Assembly (NCBI GenBank): GCA_041916775.1
Contig: JAYRYZ010000013.1
Coordinates: forward strand, 72,083 to 136,082
Source: UBA2357 sp041916775
GTDB lineage: Bacteria > Pseudomonadota > Gammaproteobacteria > Burkholderiales > Rhodocyclaceae
Length of the DNA stretch: 64,000 nt
Direction of reading: 5' to 3'
The translations under genes were made by a program, and so were the position numbers. Numbering within the stretch: position 1 is the first letter of the stretch; each line of letters opens with the position of its first letter. Positions 59,234-64,000 of this stretch are shown one piece after another. A model generated the notes under the pieces. That model ran no database searches, was not told the origin of the DNA, and saw only the letters and a program-made list of their open reading frames with translations.

Positions 59234-60105
59234 CGCACGGCTCCGGCACCGCTGCGGCCGGCATAGTCCCGGGCGAACTGCCACGCGACCCGCCCTGAAC
59301 GCGAGCCCCGCAGCAGCGCCCATTGGAGCGCCTCCTGCCGTGCGGCGGTGATTTCGTCACGCCCCAGCCCGAAGGCCTTCAGCCAGTGCTCGGTGACATC
59401 GAGGTACTCGTCCTGCGAGAACGGGTAGAAGGACACCCACATGCCGAACCGCTCCGACAGGGAGATTTTCTCCTCCACTGCCTCGCCGGGATGCACCTCG
59501 CCGTCCACATGGCGCGCCATGCGGTTCTCGTCGTGATACTCCGGCATCAGGTGGCGGCGGTTGGAGGTCGCGTAGATCAGCACGTTGTCGGGCAACGCGG
59601 CCACCGACCCATCGAGCACGCTCTTCAGCGCCTTGTATCCGGGTTCGGCTTCTTCGAAGGACAGGTCGTCACAGAAAAGCAGGAAACGTTCCGGCCGCCC
59701 CTGCAGCAATTCGATGATGTCAGGCAGATCCATCAAATCGTCCTTGTCGACCTCGACCAGACGCAAACCCTTGCCCGCATAGGCATGCAACAATGCCTTC
59801 ACCAGAGAGGACTTGCCGGTTCCGCGCGCACCCGTGAGAAGCACATTGTTCGCCATACGCCCGGCGAGAAACTGACGGGTATTCTGATCGACGCGCGCCT
59901 TTTGAGCGTCGATATCGCACAGATCCTTCATGCGCACTTGATGCGGCCGAGACACGGCCTGTAGCCCCGCCCGGCCATGTTGCCTGCGCCAGCGGAACGC
60001 CGTCGCACTGTTCCAGTCAGGCGCCTGCACCGGCGCGGGCAGCATGTGCTCCAGCCGATCCAGGAGGCGCTCCGCCCGCTCCAGGAATCTGGCGAATTCA
60101 TTCAT
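59230..60105 (-). CDS. DUF815 AAA-type ATPase
   Basis: A 291-aa P-loop protein: Walker A in 'VLLTGARGTGKSSLVKALLH', Walker B in 'RFLLFCDDLSFEEAEPGYK', sensor-like 'NVLIYATSNRRHLMPEY' and 'ERFGMWVSFYPFSQDEYLDV'. The family is widespread and of unknown function. It overlaps the small upstream ORF by eight bases and the Nudix gene by ATGA, suggesting one transcript. Confidence 0.9.
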   Translation of the reverse strand: MNEFARFLERAERLLDRLEHMLPAPVQAPDWNSATAFRWRRQHGRAGLQAVSRPHQVRMKDLCDIDAQKARVDQNTRQFLAGRMANNVLLTGARGTGKSSLVKALLHAYAGKGLRLVEVDKDDLMDLPDIIELLQGRPERFLLFCDDLSFEEAEPGYKALKSVLDGSVAALPDNVLIYATSNRRHLMPEYHDENRMARHVDGEVHPGEAVEEKISLSERFGMWVSFYPFSQDEYLDVTEHWLKAFGLGRDEITAARQEALQWALLRGSRSGRVAWQFARDYAGRSGAGAVR

Positions 60106-60226
60106 CCTTGTCTTGCTCCGGTTCGGCAGCCTTGGAGCCGTCGGATCCCTTCCGCGGCCAGGTCGCCCACACAATGATCAGCAGCAAACTGAGCGCCACT
60201 GCGGCTTCAAGCAGAATCACCCACAT
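60098..60226 (-). CDS. Small single-pass membrane protein
   Basis: A 42-aa ORF: an N-terminal helix 'VILLEAAVALSLLLIIVWAT' followed by a charged tail ('KAAEPEQDKDE'). It overlaps the DUF815 ATPase start by eight bases, and a GGGGGCACGC sequence lies before the ATG, not an ideal ribosome-binding site. Coupling to an ATPase and the clear membrane-plus-charged-tail composition support it as real. The function is unknown. Confidence 0.55.
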   Translation of the reverse strand: MWVILLEAAVALSLLLIIVWATWPRKGSDGSKAAEPEQDKDE

Positions 60227-60295
60227 GCGTGCCCCCTGAGAACCGGCCGGACGCCGGTATACTTGTCGTTCGATGGAGTCTACCCGAAGGTATCG

Positions 60296-61540
60296 ATGAA
60301 TTCAGAGCTTCCGCCGACGCAGCGTAGGTACAAAAACTACGCCGCCCTACCGGCACTGGGCGCACTGCTGCTGGTCGTCTCGGGCTGCAATACCCCGAGC
60401 CCCCAGCAGGCCGTCCCGACGAGTTGCCCTCCCGCGCAGACCTGTCCATCCTGTCCGTCCTGCCCCGCGCCAAGGACTGAGTCCGATCAGCCGGTAGCGA
60501 CTCAGCGCCGCGCCCAATGGTCGGACTTGCCCGGATGGAAGCAGGATATGCATGCGGACGCTTGGCCCGCCTTTCTCAAGAGCTGTCGCGTACTCACCAG
60601 TCAGCAACAATGGACGGCCGTATGTAATGCGGCTAGCCGGCTTGGAGCAAACATCTCGCATGACTCGGCTCGACAGTTCTTCGAGGCACACTTCGAACCA
60701 TGGCAATTGGTGAACGCTGACGGCAAAGCCGAAGGCCTGGTCACCGGATACTACGAGCCTCTGATCAGCGGTAGCCGCGAACGCACCACGCAGGCTCGCT
60801 GGCCGATTCATGCACCGCCCCGTGACATGTTGAACGTTGATCTGGTCAGCACCCACGCAGAGTTGAAGGGCATGCGGCTCAGAGGACGCCTCGAGGGCAA
60901 TCGCGTCGTGCCCTACTGGACCCGCGCTGAGATCAACCGTCTGGGCGACGCACTTCCAGCAGACGTCTTGCTGTGGGCAAACGATCCGGTAGACCTCTTC
61001 TTCCTGCAAGTGCAGGGATCGGGTCAGGTCGAGCTGCCGGACGGCAGCCGGGTCCGCGTGGGTTACGCGGACCAGAACGGGCACCCGTACCAATCCATCG
61101 GCCGCTGGCTGGTGAGTATCGGCGCCTTGAGCCTCGACCAGGCTTCGATGCAGAACATACGTCAATGGGCGCAGACAAACCCTCACCGACTGGACGAAAT
61201 GCTGGGAACGAATCCGAGCTACGTGTTCTTTCGCGAAATGCCGGGAAACAGCGAAGGCCCGATCGGCGCACTGAACGTGCCCTTGACAGAGGGGCGCAGC
61301 GTCGCAGTCGACCCGCGTACGCTGCCGCTCGGCGCACCGCTGTTCCTCTCCACGACTTACCCCCGGGAAGAGCGCCCCCTGCGGAGGCTCGTCATGGCTC
61401 AAGACACGGGCGGTGCGATCAAAGGCGCTGTCCGTATCGACTATTTCTGGGGTTTTGGGGCTGCAGCAGGGGAACAGGCCGGCAAGATGCGCCAACAAGG
61501 CAATGCCTGGGTTCTTCTGCCTAGGAATGCACAACCTTGA
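60296..61540 (+). CDS. mltA: Membrane-bound lytic murein transglycosylase A
   Basis: A 414-aa lipoprotein. The N-terminus has a signal with lipobox VSGC ('GALLLVVSGCNTPSP') and a Cys/Pro-rich linker ('CPPAQTCPSCPSCPAP'). The catalytic double-psi barrel shows 'GYYEPLISGSRERTTQARWP', 'FFLQVQGSGQVELPDGSRVR', 'VDPRTLPLGAPLFLSTT' and the active-site Asp in 'MAQDTGGAIKGAVRIDYFWG'. It cleaves peptidoglycan at the outer membrane. Confidence 0.95.
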   Translation: MNSELPPTQRRYKNYAALPALGALLLVVSGCNTPSPQQAVPTSCPPAQTCPSCPSCPAPRTESDQPVATQRRAQWSDLPGWKQDMHADAWPAFLKSCRVLTSQQQWTAVCNAASRLGANISHDSARQFFEAHFEPWQLVNADGKAEGLVTGYYEPLISGSRERTTQARWPIHAPPRDMLNVDLVSTHAELKGMRLRGRLEGNRVVPYWTRAEINRLGDALPADVLLWANDPVDLFFLQVQGSGQVELPDGSRVRVGYADQNGHPYQSIGRWLVSIGALSLDQASMQNIRQWAQTNPHRLDEMLGTNPSYVFFREMPGNSEGPIGALNVPLTEGRSVAVDPRTLPLGAPLFLSTTYPREERPLRRLVMAQDTGGAIKGAVRIDYFWGFGAAAGEQAGKMRQQGNAWVLLPRNAQP

Positions 61541-61585
61541 AAGCCCGACCCGCACCGCGAGGTACCGCCTCGCGGTGCCAGCGGC

Positions 61586-62404
61586 TCACTTGACTGCGAC
61601 GCCAGCGAGCGCTTGCTCGAGTTGCGGGGCTGGCAAGTAACCGCCCAATCGAGAACCGTCCGCCAGGAACATCGTGGGCGTGCCCTGAATCTTCAGCTTT
61701 TTCCCGAACGCAACATTCTTGTCAACAACGGACGAATCGCACTCTGCCGGCGGCGGCGTCACGCCGTTGACGATCCAATCGTTCCAAGCCTTCGCGCGGT
61801 CTTCGGCACACCAGATGTTCCGCGACTTGCGCGTCGAATCCTCGCTGAGGATGGGGTAGAGAAAGGTGTAGACAGTCACATTGTTCATGCCCGCGATGTC
61901 CTTACCCAGCTTCTTGCAGTAGCCGCAGTTAGGATCCTCGAAGGTGGCAAGCACGCGAGATCCATCGCCCTTTACCTGCTTGATCGCCTGGTCGAGCGGC
62001 AGGGTCTTGAAGTCTATCGCCGACAAGGCATTCAACCGCTCCTGTGTCACATCGCGCCGCGTGCTCGTATCGATCACGCGCCCATCCATGATGAAGGAGA
62101 CCTTGCTATCGGTGTAGACCAGCTCACCGCTCTTCAACAATACTTCATAGAAACCCGTGTAGGGTGTGAGCGACACACTTTCAACCGCCGCAGCGCCGAT
62201 GAACGCCTCCATCGCAGCCTTCACCGACTCGGTCGTAGCACCTGCAGTTGCACCCGGCGCAGGCTGTGCGTTTTCCGCCGCTGCGATCACCAGAGACGCC
62301 TGCTTCGTTGCCGCGGTATTGCGATCACCAACTTCGGCGGAGCACGCTGACGCAAACGTCATAGCCGCGATCAGCGCGGTGACTCGCAAAGGGCTAATGA
62401 ACAT
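61586..62404 (-). CDS. dsbC: Thiol:disulfide interchange protein DsbC
   Basis: A 272-aa periplasmic disulfide isomerase. Signal peptide residues 1-22 ('VTALIAAMTFASACSA'; a lipoprotein site at the Cys is possible). An Ala-rich linker precedes the dimerisation domain ('TPYTGFYEVLLKSGELVYTD'). The thioredoxin domain has the active site 'FEDPNCGYCKKLGKDI' and the cis-Pro loop 'IQGTPTMFLADG'. It rearranges wrong disulfides with DsbD. Adjacent to the ubiquinone hydroxylase gene, same strand. Confidence 0.94.
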   Translation of the reverse strand: MFISPLRVTALIAAMTFASACSAEVGDRNTAATKQASLVIAAAENAQPAPGATAGATTESVKAAMEAFIGAAAVESVSLTPYTGFYEVLLKSGELVYTDSKVSFIMDGRVIDTSTRRDVTQERLNALSAIDFKTLPLDQAIKQVKGDGSRVLATFEDPNCGYCKKLGKDIAGMNNVTVYTFLYPILSEDSTRKSRNIWCAEDRAKAWNDWIVNGVTPPPAECDSSVVDKNVAFGKKLKIQGTPTMFLADGSRLGGYLPAPQLEQALAGVAVK

Positions 62405-62419
62405 CGTTTATCTCCAATC

Positions 62420-63574
62420 TCAAAAATGACCAAGGGTCGCATAACGGATGAGTGCGTCCTTTATGACCGGCATGCGGTCGGACAGTTGCATCCCGACATT
62501 TCGAAAGTGTTTCACTGACGCGGCACGCACCGAAAACAATTGATTCAATCCGTGCGTCAGCGCCTGCATCAGGGCGGGCTCCTCCGCACGCTGCCGAGCG
62601 TGTCTTCTCAACACCGGGACAGCCCCTGGATCCTCCCATGCAGGCAGCGCGCAAAGAATGTCGGCCAGGCTTCGCGCATCCTGAAACCCAAGGTTGATTC
62701 CGTGGCCAGAAAGCGGATGTATGGCGTGTGCTGCGTCGCCAATGAGTACTCCACGTTCGCACACCAGTCGGTCTACCGTCATCAGTCGCAACGGGAAAGC
62801 GGCTCGGTCGGTGACCATCTCAAGGTCACCACACTGTGTCGCCTGCTCGACACGCCGACAGAACGCGTCGTCACTCAACGCCATCAATTCAGCAACCTGC
62901 TCATCGGAGGCCGACCACACGAGGGACATCATCTGCTGAGGCAGAGGCAGGAGCGCTATGATCGCGTCGCCCTTGAACCATTGAAAGGCCGTATCTTGAT
63001 GAGCCCTACCGACCCGGAAATTGGCCACGATCGCGTGCTCAGCATAGGGAGTGAATGTCGCGGAAATACCGAGACGGGTTCGAACCCAAGAGTTCGCCCC
63101 ATCCGCACCAACCACCAATCGCCCCCGGAGTATGCGTCCATCACTCAGCCGCAGCGTGGCGCCTGAGTCGTCGCGCTGCAGCGTAGCACATTCGGCGGGG
63201 CAAAAGAGGGTGACGTTGTGCTGCCTTCGAACCGTTTCCCACAGTTCCCGCTGCATCACCGATGACTCGCAGATCCACGCGAGCTCAGCCATCCCAGCGT
63301 CATACGCCGAAAAGCGCAGCGCGCCCCCCGCATCACCGGAAATGGACATCTGGGAGACAGGGCAGAGTCGCTCCAGGGCCATGTTCGCCCAGATCCCCAA
63401 GCTCTCCAGAAAGTGCTGGCTTGCTGGACTGATTGCGTAAATGCGCTGATCGAGTCCAGTCGGACACGACGGTGGCCGGGTCTCAACGAGCGCAACACTC
63501 ATACGCGATTTACGCAAAGCCACGGCCAAGCTGGCGCCGGTGAGCCCACCACCCACGATCACGACATCAAACAT
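62420..63574 (-). CDS. UbiH/UbiF-family FAD-dependent hydroxylase
   Basis: A 384-aa flavin monooxygenase: FAD motif 'DVVIVGGGLTGASLAVALRK', 'LVVGADGANSWVRTRLGI' and 'VLIGDAAHAIHPLSGHGINL' (usual GDAAH...G...N block). The family introduces hydroxyl groups into the ubiquinone ring. Which position (UbiH, UbiF, UbiI or UbiM type) cannot be fixed by eye, so no symbol is given. It lies 15 bp upstream of dsbC. Confidence 0.9.
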   Translation of the reverse strand: MFDVVIVGGGLTGASLAVALRKSRMSVALVETRPPSCPTGLDQRIYAISPASQHFLESLGIWANMALERLCPVSQMSISGDAGGALRFSAYDAGMAELAWICESSVMQRELWETVRRQHNVTLFCPAECATLQRDDSGATLRLSDGRILRGRLVVGADGANSWVRTRLGISATFTPYAEHAIVANFRVGRAHQDTAFQWFKGDAIIALLPLPQQMMSLVWSASDEQVAELMALSDDAFCRRVEQATQCGDLEMVTDRAAFPLRLMTVDRLVCERGVLIGDAAHAIHPLSGHGINLGFQDARSLADILCALPAWEDPGAVPVLRRHARQRAEEPALMQALTHGLNQLFSVRAASVKHFRNVGMQLSDRMPVIKDALIRYATLGHF

Positions 63575-63690
63575 CAGCGCTCGGAACCTTACTTTAGTAA
63601 GCCAGTATTGTGCACGATTAATGTGCTGCGTGATGGAAGCGGTAGGCTGGGACAGGCGAAATTCGCACTGAATTCACGTGCGTTAACGGC

Positions 63691-63725
63691 AACACCCCAG
63701 TCCGTTTAATGCGTACTGGGGTGTT
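63691..63725 (-). terminator. rRNA operon terminator
   Basis: AACACCCCAGT (63691-63701) and ACTGGGGTGTT (63714-63724) pair perfectly around a 12-base loop, directly after the 5S gene in minus-strand reading. Confidence 0.8.
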
Positions 63726-63737
63726 TGAATGGGTTAG

Positions 63738-63845
63738 TCTGACGATGACCTACTTTCCCACACGCGAGGTGCAGTATCATCGGCGCGGTCTTGTTTCACT
63801 GTCCGGGATGGGAAGGAGTGGTACCAAGACGCTATGGTCGTCAGA
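63738..63845 (-). rRNA. rrf: 5S ribosomal RNA
   Basis: Read on the minus strand the segment begins TCTGACGACCATAGCG, contains GGTACCACTCCTTCCCATCC and GCGCCGATGATACTGC, and ends GTAGGTCATCGTCAGA, with complementary ends forming the terminal helix. These are the standard 5S blocks of betaproteobacteria. Ends are set by that helix and may be off by a few bases. Confidence 0.93.
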
Positions 63846-63927
63846 CTTTGAGAGGTAACGAGCTGGGGCGAACAGAGTGTTGTTGTGTGATTGCTTTTGG
63901 CGTGTATGTGGTGAAACAGGGTTATAG

Positions 63928-64000
63928 GATCAAGCCTCACGGGCAATTAGTATCGGTTAGCTCAACGCATTACTGCGCTTACACACCCGACCTATCAACG
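63928..64000 (-). rRNA. rrl: 23S ribosomal RNA, 3' end (partial)
   Basis: The minus strand ends with the highly conserved 23S 3' terminus: GTGTGTAAGCGCAGTAATGC, then GTTGAGCTAACCGATACTAA and CCGTGAGGCTTGATCC. Only about 73 nt lie in the window; the rest of the rrn operon is beyond the right edge. The 3' boundary is approximate. The 5S gene follows after an ~80-nt spacer. Confidence 0.93.

Overview
The window is GC-rich chromosomal DNA whose housekeeping genes (ychF, glnA-ntrB-ntrC, coaX-SPOR-coaE-zapD-yacG, a Nudix/ThiE-like fusion, gluQ, nadA, an rrn operon end) and anaerobic alicyclic-acid genes (ali/bad type) point to a betaproteobacterium of the Thauera/Azoarcus/Aromatoleum group (Rhodocyclales). 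This assignment is inferred from gene content; no 16S sequence lies in the window.

Region 1 (about 0.88-22.73 kb) is an integrated genomic island next to the 3' end of ychF. It begins with a P4-type tyrosine integrase. Most of it is one minus-strand run of eight genes (14870 down to 2871), usually joined by 4-bp ATGA overlaps: a small HTH regulator, HsdR, an HsdM-HsdS fusion, an OLD-like AAA/TOPRIM ATPase, an AlbA_2 (Schlafen-type) ATP-binding protein with a 12-bp in-frame tandem repeat, and a complete three-component ABC (ABC-3C) conflict system (nuclease-like effector, middle component, DUF3732 ATPase). After it come HTH regulators with repeated operator-like boxes, an intact IS66-family element with perfect 8-bp target duplications, an HNH nuclease, and a plasmid-like replication module (AlpA-like regulator, RepA, three 15-bp iterons, a DnaA-box-like site). 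The island therefore looks like an integrated plasmid or mobilisable element carrying stacked defence genes.

Region 2 (22.97-42.15 kb) starts with an orphan hybrid sensor kinase, then a cyclohexanecarboxylate-type degradation cluster. A branched-chain-amino-acid-type ABC importer (LivGFHM plus a periplasmic binding protein) would bring the acid in. AliA activates it, AliB dehydrogenates it, BadK hydrates it, BadH oxidises it and BadI opens the ring to pimeloyl-CoA. A further acyl-CoA dehydrogenase, enoyl-CoA hydratase and 3-hydroxyacyl-CoA dehydrogenase could start beta-oxidation of the product. BadR (MarR family) is the likely regulator. A nitroreductase-family flavoprotein is also embedded. 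No thiolase is present in the window.

Region 3 (42.17-63.57 kb) is ordinary core genome: a sensor kinase, gluQ, a CoA-binding protein, cardiolipin synthase, an EEP phosphodiesterase, nadA, a rhodanese, glnA with a visible sigma-54 promoter and NtrC site, ntrB, ntrC, birA, coaX, a SPOR protein, coaE, zapD, yacG, the Nudix fusion, a DUF815 ATPase, mltA, dsbC and a ubiquinone-type hydroxylase. The window ends with an rRNA operon read on the minus strand (terminator, 5S, and the last ~70 nt of 23S). No CRISPR array and no tRNA gene was seen.
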